Shown in pieces: positions 1 through 11,792 of a DNA stretch of 64,000 nt. The DNA comes from Lepraria neglecta (taxonomy: Eukaryota; Ascomycota; Lecanoromycetes; Lecanorales; Stereocaulaceae). Each line of letters begins with the position of its first letter. Within the stretch, counting starts at the first letter, position 1. The translations under genes and the position numbers were made by a program. The notes under the pieces were generated by a model. It saw only the letters and a program-made list of their open reading frames with translations, made no database searches and was not told the origin of the DNA. The stretch covers positions 1,178,001-1,242,000 of the forward strand of contig CM065650.1 in assembly GCA_033220425.1 (NCBI GenBank), in the 5' to 3' direction.

Positions 1-410
1 AGTTGTCGAGAGATGTCTTCGAGTGCTGGCATACGGTGTCGATGAAGTATGGTTAAGAGGCCCGGCCCCGTACGCGGCAAGAACAAGTGCTGGCCATATG
101 TCTCTTCGTTCGCCGGTGTATCTGTTAGGAAATCGAGGGAGACTGGTACTGTCCCCCATGGACCATCGAACACATATCTTGGGTGTTCGCTAAGACCGTC
201 GGAAATGAGATGCCTGAGTGGACGGCTTCGCGATCTTTGACGACGAGCATTTGAACGGTGTAGGGAACCGGTTGGTGGGTTGGGCGTTGACCAAAATTGC
301 TCACGGATATAGTAGATTGTGTAGCCCAAAGCTACTACCGTTAAGGCAAGTAGAACGGGCTTGTGTCTTGCGAGGGAGGGGGCTGTCCAGCGGGTGCTTT
401 GGCTTGCCAT
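1..410 (-). CDS. 5' part of a membrane-anchored protein of unknown function (runs off left edge)
   Basis: An open frame starts at an ATG (positions 408-410, minus strand) and stays open for 136 codons to base 1, so the 3' part lies outside the window. The product begins MASQSTRWTAPSLARHK, followed by one hydrophobic segment (about residues 19-36), then a Ser/Arg-rich linker (RRQRSRSRPLRH), then a mixed globular stretch containing RYVFDGPWGTVPVSLDFL. This looks like an N-terminal signal-anchor protein with a soluble domain on the far side of a basic stop-transfer segment. The context ACC-ATG-G is good for initiation. I do not recognise the family. Its promoter would lie in the spacer to the right, shared with the 3' end of the Prp17 gene. 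Confidence 0.6.
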   Translation of the reverse strand, partial: MASQSTRWTAPSLARHKPVLLALTVVALGYTIYYIREQFWSTPNPPTGSLHRSNARRQRSRSRPLRHLISDGLSEHPRYVFDGPWGTVPVSLDFLTDTPANEETYGQHLFLPRTGPGLLTILHRHRMPALEDISRQ

Positions 411-924
411 GGTTTTGGCCCCCTGGTGGGCTCATGTTGTGAGTGGCCCGAATCTGATATGTATTGCTGGTAGCTTTCCGATGCTTGGTCCCACAGCAGT
501 AGAGGATATGCTTGCCGAACTGGTGGTGTTGCACAGAAGAGCTGAGTCGCGGTGCGTAAATATTTGGGGGAAGTTGTAAGCTTCGTAAGGCTTTGTGACG
601 TGCGCTAGCGTTCCCACTATCATATCTCTTGGTATTACGAGGTCTTGCAGGTAGCAAAAAGGCCCGGACAATAGTCCCTCCACATTCCGTCCTGGGTGCT
701 CGAGCTGCAGGATGGCCACTAATTAGTAATTTGAAGTTTGCACGGCTCTTCAGACCTAAAATCTCTAATCTTTTACTGCTCACTGTCAAGTATATTGGAC
801 GTAAAGTTGGGGAATTATCCCGAGTATTTTGCGAACCGCGAGGAGGTATCCTCGGTATAATAGGCCTGGCGTCCTCCTAATTCCAGAAAAGAAAGGTGTT
901 TCGTTCTCTATTCAAGCTACAATT
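411..924. other. Spacer: promoter side of the left-edge gene, 3' side of Prp17
   Basis: Antisense frames are open here but show no recognisable domain or splice logic. I see no RNA gene or repeat. Confidence 0.4.
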
Positions 925-2679
925 CTAATCCCAATACTTAATCACCCCGTCCAACCCAGCCGTCGCTACCCTCGAACTCGTCTGATCATTCCACTGCACG
1001 CACGTAACAGCACCTTCCCCAGCCCTGAACTTATGATACATCTTGCTCGTCTTCCAATCCCAAAAGCAGACCCAACCTCCACTATCACCACTAGCGACAT
1101 AACTCCCATCATTACTAATAGCCACATCTATCGCGTACCCGCTCGTATTGTGCCCTCGGAAACACTTCTTTCTGTTCTGGCGGAACCGATCGGTGGATGC
1201 GTACACGACGATTTGATTATCGCCGGATTGAAAGGCGACGGATTTTCCGGAGGGATGCGGCGCGGCGGAGACGAGGGGATACATGTAGGGTTCAGCGATG
1301 AATTTGATGGGGACGTTGATATTGAGTTCCCATGCGCGAAGGGACTTGTCGTCAGAGGTAGTGATGAAACGGCGATTTTCATCGCAGAAGGTGATGGTGT
1401 TTATGGGCCCGAGATGGTGGTCGTATTCCTGGGACATTTGGCCAGAGCGGGTATCGTATTGGAGGATTTTCTTATCGGAGAAACCGGCGAGGAATTCGTA
1501 AGGGTGGGACGGGTTGAATTTTATCACGTGCGGGATTGCGGTGTGCTTGAAGCGGGAGGTGCAGGTGCCTGTTTCGGTGTCCCAGAGTTTCATGGCCCGG
1601 TCGAATGAGGCAGATAAGAAGTGGGTGCCGTCGGGGTCGAAACAGATGTCGGAGATGGATTTCGTGTGCCCGTTGTATGTGCGGAGGAGCTCGCGGTCGC
1701 GGTAGACGTCGAAGAGCTTTATATTTGCGTCTGCGCTGGCGGATAGTAGTAGATGGTCTGTGGATGGGAAGAAGCGGATAGCATTGATGGGCTTCGAGCC
1801 ATGCTTCCAGGTGTGGATGAGATTCTTTGGGATGTAGTTTTTCTCGGCCCCGTCTTCTTTGTAGAGGTCGATGTTCATGTCCCGAGGGGCGTGCATGTAG
1901 GTTCTGCCTTGGTAGTCGTATTGGGTGCTCCCGTTGAAATCTGTCGTTTCCATGTTGGAGAGGTCGTCCTGGTAGTCTGTGCCTGCTTTGTTCATGGGCG
2001 CAGCTGTCTCGGGAACGAGTGACTCTTCAATATATTCCTCGTCACTCGCTAGTTCTTCCTTGGCTAAAGCTTCTTCATCCTCGTATTGCTCGTCTTCTTT
2101 GTACTTCGCCCACGGGCCCAGGTACCGCCCCTCCCCTTCAAGTATGCTCGAGTCTCCTTTCTTTTGCCGTTTCCGCCGATCTTTTGATGACTTCATTTGT
2201 ACCACATCTCGACCCCCATATCTCTCTGCGGCGACCATATCTCCAATCAAAGCCCCATTTGCACTTGGCTCCTGAGCGTAGCCTCGAGATTGAAATGTCC
2301 GGTGCTGGTTTGTGAATGTAGCATCGCTAATTGCAGCTTCCTCGGCGTATCCTGTGAGTACGTTCTTTCTCTTCAAGGCATTGCCCTCGGCTGTCTTGAA
2401 GGGGTTTGAAGGTCCTTGTGCTGGCTTGGAGAGATCTTCATAGCGGACATTATAGGTGAGAGAAGTATCAGTAGGTTTAGCCAGCATCATCTGCAGGCGC
2501 ATAGGATCCTGCGTGATGTTAGTGCTAAAGCTGAGAGTCACGGCTGAGTAGGACCAAACATCTAACGATACATCTGGAGCTGCTACTATGGATGTCGCAG
2601 CAGCTTTTAGGGCTTCATTTGAGGGTCTGGGGGAGAGTTCTTCATCACTCGAAGCGTATTCAGTACCAAGGAGCGCCAT
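925..2679 (-). CDS. PRP17: Pre-mRNA splicing factor Prp17/Cdc40, WD40 protein
   Basis: A single-exon gene of 584 codons. Prp17 (Cdc40) is a spliceosome component acting at the second catalytic step, in the nucleus. The N-terminal 280 residues are low-complexity and charged, with an acidic block around residues 195-225. From about residue 285 the protein is a WD40 propeller, starting IPKNLIHTWKHGSKPINAIRF, with repeat ends such as SASADANIKLFDV, SASFDRAMKLWDT and the terminal ATAGLDGVIKYWD. The linker preceding the propeller and the first blade match the Prp17 family rather than generic WD40 proteins. The frame is open 13 codons further upstream (an ATG at 2718), but MALLGTEYASSDEE is the natural start because family members begin near such an acidic motif. 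It is divergent from the hydrolase gene starting at 2968, with 288 bp between the starts. Confidence 0.92.
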   Translation of the reverse strand: MALLGTEYASSDEELSPRPSNEALKAAATSIVAAPDVSLDVWSYSAVTLSFSTNITQDPMRLQMMLAKPTDTSLTYNVRYEDLSKPAQGPSNPFKTAEGNALKRKNVLTGYAEEAAISDATFTNQHRTFQSRGYAQEPSANGALIGDMVAAERYGGRDVVQMKSSKDRRKRQKKGDSSILEGEGRYLGPWAKYKEDEQYEDEEALAKEELASDEEYIEESLVPETAAPMNKAGTDYQDDLSNMETTDFNGSTQYDYQGRTYMHAPRDMNIDLYKEDGAEKNYIPKNLIHTWKHGSKPINAIRFFPSTDHLLLSASADANIKLFDVYRDRELLRTYNGHTKSISDICFDPDGTHFLSASFDRAMKLWDTETGTCTSRFKHTAIPHVIKFNPSHPYEFLAGFSDKKILQYDTRSGQMSQEYDHHLGPINTITFCDENRRFITTSDDKSLRAWELNINVPIKFIAEPYMYPLVSAAPHPSGKSVAFQSGDNQIVVYASTDRFRQNRKKCFRGHNTSGYAIDVAISNDGSYVASGDSGGWVCFWDWKTSKMYHKFRAGEGAVTCVQWNDQTSSRVATAGLDGVIKYWD

Positions 2680-2967
2680 GTTGTGGGGAGTGTGAAAAGC
2701 GCACAGAAGTGAGAGCACTTTGCTGCGGAAAGAAAGTTGATGCGAGCCTTACAGGAAGTAAGATACTAGCGTTGACAGAAACACCGAAGTTTAGCCCTGA
2801 GGTCCGATCTTCCACCTCGAGCGAAGCTTTGGAGCTCATGCGAACCTACCACTCGATAACTTCTCGAGTCCAACGGCAAACGACACCTACGATGATTTCG
2901 ATGTGCGCCTGCACCGTTCCGATATTTGCAATTGAGGTTACTCCTCTTGCAAGACACAGCATCGACA
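2680..2967. promoter_or_regulatory. Divergent promoter region between Prp17 and alpha/beta hydrolase genes
   Basis: The two start codons face away from each other across 288 bp, so both promoters must lie here unless one gene has an upstream leader exon. No clear TATA box is visible. Confidence 0.4.
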
Positions 2968-4259
2968 ATGCTCCCTGAGCCCTCCTTCACCTTCACCATT
3001 CCTTCGGTACACGATAATACTACGCTCGATTGCCGCGTATACAATCCACCACATAATGTTCTGAATGCAACAGAATTTCATGAGCAATGGCACCCAAGGG
3101 GAGCGATCATCGCACACCCTTACGCGCCCCTAGGAGGATGCTATGATGATGGGGTTGTCTTATCAGCTGCGGCCGAGATACACAAGCAAGGCTTTGTCGT
3201 TGGGACTTTCAACTTTCGGTAAAGTTCCAACGAATACAAGCCACTTCAGTCAATTACAGCATTGATTGACGTTCTTGTAGTGGTGCTGGATCGTCTGGAG
3301 GTAGCACAAGCTGGCAGGCGAAGCCCGAAATCGAAGATTTTGTATCGTTCGTTGGGTTCTTCGTCCATTACATCGAAGGTCTTCGAGAATCAACGCCTCA
3401 GTCGCCCTCACAAAGAACTTTCGGATCCAAACCATCACCCATGCCCTCTGCTTACGACTCGACCTTAGCTCCCATTGCTTCAGAAACACTGGGCATGACA
3501 TTAATACTAGGAGGCTACTCGTACGGCGCTTTGATCAACATTCATCTTCCTGCGCCAGATGTCATACTACAACGCTTTCAAAGCGTTGCGAAGGGTACTG
3601 CTGAGGCAGAAATTAGACTTCGAGCGGTCAGCTTAGCAGCACAATGGAACATGGATGCCGAGATATACCGGGAAGCGCGACAAGCGAGGAGAATTGGATC
3701 TCATGAGAAGATGAGACCCTCAACGCGCTCGATGGCTGTGGCCATGGGAGGGGATGAATCTGAGCCAGGCAGCCGCCGCCCTAGCCATGAGTCTAGAAGG
3801 AGTTTGGACGTTGTGAGAAGAAGCGTGGACAAAGGTAGAAGAAAGCTAGGTCTCAGACGCCATGGCAGTGATACGCCGGAGGAGGCCATGATTGAAGAGA
3901 GCTTTACCTCGATGAAGATTCCGCCGCCACAGACCCACTATCTGCTGATATCGCCACTACTCTCTTTGGTGACAGCATTTGTCACTATGTTCTCAAGTTC
4001 AATAAGAGCAAATACACCTCAGGGCGAGGAGAAAATTTGCATTTCTCCCACACTTGCTGTCTATGGGGACAGGGACATTTTCACGTCACAGAAAAGGTAT
4101 CGAAGATGGGCTGAGGGTCTGGCTGCGAAACCAGGATCACGTTTTCAGTTTCGCGAGGTCGCTGGCGCTGGCCACTTCTACCACGAAGATGGAGTAGAGA
4201 CGGAATTGCGACGCTGTATCAGGGAATGGGTACAAGAGATTCGAGGTTGCTCTGGTTGA
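2968..4259 (+). CDS. Alpha/beta hydrolase with charged insertion
   Basis: Two exons: 2968-3218 and 3281-4259, separated by a 62-bp intron (GTAAAG...TTGTAG). The product is 409 residues. The splice restores GTFNFRGAGSSGGSTSW, a conserved oxyanion-side stretch of this hydrolase family. The nucleophile elbow is GYSYG (Ser164), the acid is in VYGDRDIF (about residues 347-349), and the His is in GAGHFYHED (about 382). Between elbow and acid lies an atypical 80-residue basic, Ser/Arg-rich insertion (about residues 215-290, with SHESRRSLDVVRRSVDKGRR) that looks disordered and phosphorylatable. No signal peptide is seen, so it is probably cytosolic. Substrate unknown. A start 14 codons earlier (2926) is possible but less like the family. 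Confidence 0.82.
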
Positions 4260-5304
4260 ACAGCTTGCTAGCTCGAAGACTACAATCTTTCAGAGCTCTG
4301 GCTATTTTTACTCGGTCTTACTCAATGTCAAACCTGGCTTAAACCCGACAGATTGGACTCCATTCCTATTTGCTACTAACTTTCACTCTCGAGAGCTACG
4401 CCCATCCTTATCTACGGAAATTTGTCCGCTCGCTGGGAATATCCAGCTTCGTCAAGGTTTGATGGTGTTGTCGATTCCTTTGGTGCACAGACGTGGCTTC
4501 GGCATTTGAAGTTTGGTTGTCGGTTTGTTGCCGTTCTTGGTTCGCATTTCGATGATTGAAAAAGCACACAATAATCTGAGCTGGCAATCATGCAGCTAGG
4601 ATGCGCAGAACGTGGGGGCTTCCTTATTGAGGGGATGGAAAATAGCATTGGTAGATCGTAACCCTACATTTGAATACATCCCATTTGCCGGATGACCATC
4701 AGCAACATGATACCCAAAGAACCGTCGTTCTAGCGAGGTTCTCATCAATCAGCTGGGGCTGTCAAATGACTCGGGTGCTCAACGCTAGAGGAACAAGCAC
4801 GATTAAGGGATGTTTAACGAAAACTGAACGAGATGCATTAATAGACAAAGACACGCCTCTTCATTTCATCTCTCTACAATTGCCGTGTATTTAGATCGTA
4901 GGAATCCATTAGTAGACCCCACTTCATATGTACCTGGATAGAAAAGCATGACGAGCCATCGATCGAAATTCAATTTGAAGCGCCGGAGCGTCCGCCCCTT
5001 ACTGATTGACCCGCGTGGCCGTGCTGCGCGTGGGGTGTGTTGGTGACCCGCCCAACAGAAAATATATCAAAAGTAGCCCTCCTAACCGTTGTGTGATGAC
5101 CCGCGTGACAACCTAATGTATCATTATTCCTCTATTCCGTACTAATGCGCACCACCCCATGTCGTCTCTTCCATATCCTCTATATACCATCCGAGCTCTC
5201 TCCCCGCCAATGGCCATGACGACACCCCTTTAGACGACTCGATCCCACTTACAGAACGTGACCTCCATTAAAGCAATGCAGCAAGCCACAATTAAAATAC
5301 TACA
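4260..5304. other. Spacer upstream of the patatin-type lipase
   Basis: Short open frames here (about 4412-4648 minus, 4670-4894 plus) have no recognisable content. The last 150 bp hold a TATA-like stretch (CTATATACC near 5180) suited to the lipase promoter. Confidence 0.4.
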
Positions 5305-7912
5305 ATGACCTTACTTCAAAGCCCGTCCTTATTACAAGGGCTGGGTTTAAACCATGGCAACGACGAAGCTCGCCCAAGTTCCGCAGGGAAACAGCAGAAA
5401 TCGCTGTGGTCCACAAGCTCCCTTGCCAACCTCATTCACTTCGCGCGAAACCCGGTCGAGAATGTCGGAGAAGCCGTCGAGAATTGGTATGATGGGACCA
5501 CGCTGGAAGAGCGAGCTACAAGGCAGGTCCTGGCAGACAGGAAGCAGCTCTTGTACCTGAAGATGCGGACAGCGACAAGTCACCCAGACTGGGAAACAGC
5601 AGCAACAGAACTCGATGACATCGAAGGCAACAATGAGTGGAAGTCGATCTTTGACTCCCCAGACTACGATGCAGATCTGGTGGAAGCCCGGCTGAAACAG
5701 TTAGACGAAGCACGCATAAGCTGCGACATTGGTCGAATGCTGTTCTTGCTCCGGACGTCACTTTCTCGAGGATTGGGGGATATGGGTAATCTAAAAATGT
5801 ACAAGCATACACACATCGGCACGAAGGACCTGATAGAAAGATACATTACATCGGCATTGGCGACCTTGGATGCATTACTGGACGTCTCGGCGAGGGCAAA
5901 GTGCGATGGAATGGAATCAAAATACATACTTGAGCAGATTTTATCCTCGAGGCAGGCCTTTGGGAGGAGCGCTCTGTTGCTGTCGGGAGGAGCTACATTC
6001 GGGATGAACCATATCGGAGTACTCAAAGCGCTACATCAAGCGAAGCTCTTACCTCGCATTATATCTGGCGCATCGGCAGGAAGCATAGTCAGCGCGGTTG
6101 TCTGTACACGAACCGAAGAAGAAGTGCCGGCACTATTGGATAGCTTCTGTGATGGGGACCTTGCGGTGTTTGAGGAAGAGGGCAACGAGGACGGACTGCT
6201 ACGCAAGGCAGCACGGTTCCTCAAGTATGGTGCTCTGTATGACATATCACATCTCACAAGGGTGATGAGGGATGTGTTGGGAGACATGACCTTTCAAGAG
6301 GCATACAACCGGACGAGAAAGATCTTGAATATTTGCGTTTCGAGTGCGAGTCTATACGAGCTTCCTCGCTTGCTTAACTATATTACTGCTCCCAATGTCT
6401 TGATTTGGTCTGCTGTGTAAGTCCAAATCACGATTCTTAGATGACAAATAGCTAACGAGAACCAGTGCTGCATCTTGCTCTGTTCCATATATCTATACAG
6501 CCGCAGCACTCTTAGCCAAAGACCCCAAGACAGGCGAAGCTGTCCCCTGGAACCCATCCCCACAGCGATGGATCGATGGTTCCGTTGACAACGATATACC
6601 CATGACTCGACTAGCCGAAATGTTCAACGTCAACCACTTTATTGTGTCTCAAGTCAACCCTCATGTTGTTCCCTTCCTCATCAAAGACGAAGACGCCATT
6701 GGAGAAGAAGTCAAGAGTTCCTCTTCTACAATCTCACCGGGCTCCTCGTGGTTCAATAGTCTTTCACATCTTGCCAAGGGTGAGGCATTACACCGGATGC
6801 AAACTTTGGCGGAGATGGGCATCTTTCCCAACATCTTGACCAAAACGGTCTCCGTTCTGAGCCAGAAGTACTCCGGCGACATCACCATCTTTCCCGAGAT
6901 ATCCTACTCCGATTTCCCTCGCATGCTTTCAAACCCAACTCCAGAGTTCATGCGCCACGCCATGCTTAGCGGCGAGCGAGCCACCTGGCCCAAGATCAGC
7001 ATTATCAAGAACCACTGCGCTATTGAACTAGCGCTCGATGATGCAGTGCAGAAGCTCCGAGCACGAGTGGCTTTCAGCCCCAGCGAAGTCGAGCTTCGAA
7101 TGAATAAGCAAATAACGCCAACTTCGAACACCGGCAGAGGGATCAGAGGAGGTAAACGCACACGGGTGAAAAGACCGTTGTCACAAAACAGCACTGCCTC
7201 TGCGCCTGTTCCTGCCATCAACAACACTGCCCTGCACACACACAATCAACCTGCTTCGGGCCGTCTCGTCCCAGGCCTCCGACACAAGAAGTCTAGAAGC
7301 ATCAATACCGTCCTTGCTGAACCATCATCTCATCTTCTGTCCGAGGCCTCCTCTCCAACAGCGGAGCGCCTCGCACCAACCAGAACTTTAAACGACGTCA
7401 CCTCCAGCGGCGCAGACGAGATGACCTCCAACCTCACCACCTCCTCTTCATCCACCTCTTTTTCCTCCCCCACAGACGAACCCTCATCCCCTGTGACTGA
7501 CTCCGAATCCAAATGGCACCACGGGCTTTTCTCCTCCGTCTCACAGCCAGCCACACCCTCGTCTCAAACCCCCGCATGCTTCACCACCAGCCAGTCACCC
7601 ATCAGCGCTAAGGCCTCGAACCCTTCTTTCGTTATGACACCAAGCAAAAGCTCGACAGATATGGTATCCAGTCCCCCTGAATCAAGATACAAAAGACTCT
7701 TCCATCACCGGCCACAAGGACAGGCGGCGGCGAATTTGGTCGGCAAGAATAGGGAGTCGAGGTCGTCGGGAGAGAAGGAAAAACCTAGACCGGCGAGAGA
7801 TGCGTCGTCACCGAAGCCGATGAAGAGGAATTGGGCGTTGGAGATTGATATTCCGGCTGCGACGAAGAGCTTAGTGAGTAGGGGGAAGAAGAAGGGGAAT
7901 GGGGAGGCGTGA
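5305..7912 (+). CDS. Patatin-like triacylglycerol lipase/phospholipase (Tgl3/4/5 type)
   Basis: Two exons: 5305-6416 and 6466-7912, with a 49-bp intron (GTAAGT...ACCAG). The product is 852 residues. The N-terminal ~200 residues, including the stretch around ENWYDGTTLEER, match the region that precedes the patatin core in yeast lipid-droplet lipases. The catalytic core has the oxyanion loop GGATFGMNH (about 228-236), the lipase elbow GASAG (Ser257) and, just after the splice, the dyad Asp in RWIDGSVDND (about 407). NVNHFIVSQVNPHV is also typical of the group. The last 300 residues are Ser/Thr/Pro-rich and probably disordered; length is in the range of Tgl4/Tgl5-like proteins. Expected role: triacylglycerol or lysophospholipid hydrolysis at lipid droplets. 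Confidence 0.88.
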
Positions 7913-8351
7913 TTGATGTCTGTTGTTGCATACTGGATTGATGGCTATAACGGGCGTTCTACCCTTGGGGTTGGCTGGGATGAGTTATGATTGACGGTTA
8001 GCGAGCATTAACATTGCGATTGTAGACCCTTCTAACATAGATGAGAATATGAATTTAGGCCTATACGGAGGTGAAAGACAGGCAGGCTTGGGGTCAAGCG
8101 TTAGAGATTCATAGAACGAAGCCCAAGAGAATAAATCTAAATCTAAATCTAAATCTAAATCTAAAGATACAAGGAACACATCCGCTGACGAAAACTACAA
8201 TTTTAAAACTCTGTAAGGTGATTCTTTTCACAGCTCACATGCCCAATATACAGCCGACACCATCTCATCTACTCACCCCCGTCGATATCATATACACACC
8301 ACCACCAATCGACATCGATATGGGTTCCAACAACGACCCATCACAACACAA
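7913..8351. other. Convergent 3' spacer
   Basis: The lipase and the membrane-protein gene at 8352-10299 end towards each other here. Apart from a hexanucleotide repeat I see nothing. Confidence 0.5.
8132..8166. repeat. Microsatellite (TAAATC)n
   Basis: Nearly six perfect tandem copies of TAAATC lie in the convergent 3' spacer between two genes. Confidence 0.95.
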
Positions 8352-10299
8352 TCACAACAACCCCGGCCCCCTCAACCCTCGCTCATAATCAACATCCTTA
8401 CTCCACCTCACCTCCTTCCTCGCCCTCTCACTCCTTCCACTCCTCCCACTCCTCCTACTCCCTATCCTCATAACGCCCCCACCCCCACCCTCCCTACTCC
8501 TTCTCGCTAATCTTCCATCATTCGGGTTGGGGGTGTCGGCCCGTACATCTCCATGTACGTTGGGTGCGTCCCTCCGCTCGTGGCCCTTCTCACCACCACT
8601 ACCACTTCCCCTACCTACCCCACCCCCACCCTGCCGTAATATCTCCCCAGCACCAGGCGTCCCCCTCCTAGCCGGCGGCTGCAGTGGTTGGAGCGGTGTA
8701 CCGAGCCTCAGCGGCGTGCTGTTGTCCGAGCTTATAGATGCAAAAGCAGGGGATTCAGACATCGGCGGAATTCGATCTTGGGTATTAGAGCGTGGTTGCG
8801 TCAACGGACTAACTGGACTCGGCGACTGTCCCTGCGTCGCTCGTATGCGGGTATTTTGAATGGCAATCCGCTCCCAGGATACGAGGCCTGTGGGGTGGAC
8901 TAGATTACGTTGGGGCTGAGGCTGAGGTTGAGGTTGAGCCGGAGACAGCTTCTTATCTTTCCATTTTTTCCTAGAGCTGAATTTAGAGTTTGGAGGCTCG
9001 TAGCGCGTTGCCGGTAAGAAAGTCTGGGAGGGTTTTAATTCTGCTTCGGTGGGGATGGAGTGTTGGGATTGAGGTTGGTTGAAGAGGGTGGAGAAGGGGA
9101 TTGGCGAGTTGCGCGTTCGTATTGGTTGTTCTTCTGCTGAGGTTTTGGCGAATGGAATTGGAGACTTTGAACTGCGGGTTCGAAGGGGGGCGGGCATGGG
9201 GACTTTTTGCGGGTTTAAGGGGGCTGGATACGGGAGGGGGCGTGGGTTGTCGCTTTGGTTTCGTGAGTGGCCTTTTTGGGTGGGGATGGGGGTGGGGGTG
9301 CGGTGGTTGTAGGCTGGGGAGTGGGACCAGGTGGTTGTGGATTTGGAGATGTGTTTTCCGTTGCGGTGGTGGGATTGTGGGGGGGCGGTTTGGCCGTGGA
9401 CGTAGATTGTTGTTAGGAGGAGGGTTCCGATCAGAAATACGCCGACGGGGACGGAGATGGCTATTGCGACGCGGGTGGAGTAGGGAATGGTGGGAGAGGA
9501 TGAGGAGCAGTTAACGTTTGAGTAATTTGAGGGGGGATGGTAGGTGAATATTTCGGAGGGTCGGATGGGGAAGGGGAGGTTTGGTGCTGGTTGAATTCTG
9601 CAGGCGTATTCGAGGGTATTGAGGACTTTGCTTTTTGTTAAAAGACTGGATTTGTTGGGAAGCTGGAGGAGCTTACAGTTCGAGAAATACAGCTGGTTTG
9701 GAATTTTTGCAAAGCAGGAGGCACAGCCATCGACATTTGGAAGGAAGTTTGGGTCCTGGCAGTAGTCGTATGTTGTCGTTATATTCGGCATAAGAATGTT
9801 TATCTCGAGAGCGTTTGATATTTTGGTACAGGAGGAGAGACATTGAGTCGTTTGACTTGATATCAGGGACTGGTTTCCGTTATTTGGAAAACTAAATAGA
9901 CACCAGTCTAGAGTGTATCTTATGTTGTCTAGAATGTGTCAAATATCAGCCATTGATACTCCTTTTTTCCAGGAAACGAGACAATGAAGGCTTACAAAGG
10001 GCCCATCCTACGTCTGTCTGCACCGTATATGGGTTAATCGCCGGACTTTGGATCTCGCAGGACACGCAGTCCTGGAAAGCTTCTCCGACGACGGTACTGT
10101 TATAATCTTTGTCATGACAAACGATGTCGCTTCCATTGGTATTGTATGCTGTGGAGGCACTCGAGCACACAGATGTACAGTTGGATCCCGGAACAACGTA
10201 TAAGGCCAACGCACGCGGCAGAATCAAGGAAAGGATCAGTAGAGACACAGCAGGATGATACGATGTATCACTGCAACCAAACCAAAACAAGGGCCTCAT
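8352..10299 (-). CDS. Single-pass membrane protein with Cys-rich ectodomain and long disordered cytoplasmic tail
   Basis: Two exons on the minus strand: 10299-9996 and 9928-8352, with a 67-bp intron (GTAAGC...TTCTAG). The product is 626 residues. Residues 1-32 look like a signal peptide (hydrophobic core VSLLILSLILPRALAL). The ectodomain has many Cys and N-glycosylation sites (for example NCTSVCSS, DYCQDPNFLPNVDGCASCF). One transmembrane segment lies at about 255-278 (VAIAISVPVGVFLIGTLLL). The remaining ~350 residues are Pro/Ser/Arg-rich and end in a basic tail (KEVRWSKDVDYERGL). This is the common filamentous-fungal layout of a cell-surface sensor or wall-associated protein. No named family is recognised. 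The splice is supported by the continuous Cys-rich reading frame across the junction. Confidence 0.75.
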
Positions 10300-11792
10300 T
10301 GCACCCTAGTTGAAGGAAGTCGCATGAAACAAGATCCCTGCTGTCTACATTAAGAAATGAAACAAATATGCCCGTCGACGCCATCAAAGCCTCGTCCACC
10401 AGGGGCAAGAGAAGGCAAGTGCACTGATGATGATAGATAAAAGGTCATGAAATGGCCCGTGGAACGTAGCACTGACTACGAGGCCCGAATCTTTACATTG
10501 AGCCTTTAATCAGCGCAATAAAGAGATATGACAAGCCTTTTCGAGCGTAATCCCACCTCATATCACTGCGCATATGATATGAAAAGCATATCAAATCAGA
10601 AGAATGGAAGGTTTGACGTGTCATGGTGGTGGATCTCCGATCTCATTAACAGCCTTATGACATGAGCAGCAAGCCAAGCAACATACCCATGTAGGACCCG
10701 TGCAGTGCACCAATAAGATTCTGTGTAACGCGTGAAAAGCTTGAATGTGGACAGATTGCAACAGAGATAAAGGTATCGGGTGTATGGTGGATGCTTGCTC
10801 ATGACGGCTGGCGGATAGCGCTTCACGGTTGAGACACTCATCGGCGATTGGTCTTTCGGCGCCGTTCAGACCTTGCCACAGTGTATGCGGCGAGCCGTGT
10901 TAGGCCTGAGTAATTCGAAGTTCATAACAGACGGCTAGTCGCGTCTCGTGGGTCTCGTGGGACCAAATTTGCTCTTCCTGGTTACTGTGCTTGGATGAGA
11001 AGAGATTTCTGCCGCGAGTGGTAACGTCAGAGTCGCGTATGCCAGAGGAGATGCCTCCAAGAGAAAAGGCACATAAGTGAAAAAGCACGTCAAGGCAGAA
11101 TCTCCAACCGTAATCACCGTCGAAGTGGGGATGTGAGATCTCGATAGGATTGTACTGGACAGGAGGATGGAAGGTTGTTGATTGCCAAGTCCTGGAAAAC
11201 TTTGACGAGCACGGAACCAGTAAAGCCAAAGTCCACGTCTAATAACCTCAAGAGAAACGTATTACGAGGCTCTCCGATGACTCAAGCTCACTGAAGCCGC
11301 ATAATAAATATGTTTAATTGACTAAATCATTTAGATTGTACATGTTGGTGTGCCGAATATGACGGCCTGCGTATGGTGTCTCGTACCAATGCAGCCAATG
11401 CTCTAGCCTACAAGCCGCTCCCTTGCAAACACTCGTTCCTGTGCTACTGTGAGACTAGACTATAGGATAATTTCCTCCGAACCTTGTTGACTGCTGAATG
11501 CGACCACGTGCTCGGAGATTTTAGAGGAGCGCGCAAAGTCCTCCAAGCGCTGCCCTCTTGCTGGGTATGTCTCTCATGCGCAAAATTGTATCACCTCTGA
11601 CTTAGCCGCAGACAATAAGCCAGCTGTGACAACTTGATGGCTAGTCTATGCTCCTTCGGCGTATGCGTACATGACCGTGGGAGGTCGTCATGTGCGTGCT
11701 CGGGGGTAGATCCGACCAGGGTTGAGACTCGTTGGGTCGGACGAAATAGCAGTTTTATGATTACAGCTCTTTGACTTCTCTGGGCGGCGACT
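10300..11792. other. 1.5-kb spacer
   Basis: It contains the promoter of the membrane-protein gene to the left. Small open frames (for example 10900-11229 minus) show no domain or plausible splice partners. Nothing else is recognised. Confidence 0.35.

Noticed and set aside
432-789. Minus-strand open frames to the right of the left-edge gene
   Set aside because: No conserved content and no splice site linking them to the convincing frame that starts at 410.
829-1608. 259-codon plus-strand frame
   Set aside because: It lies wholly antisense to the Prp17 WD40 propeller and has no domain; it is a shadow of codon bias.
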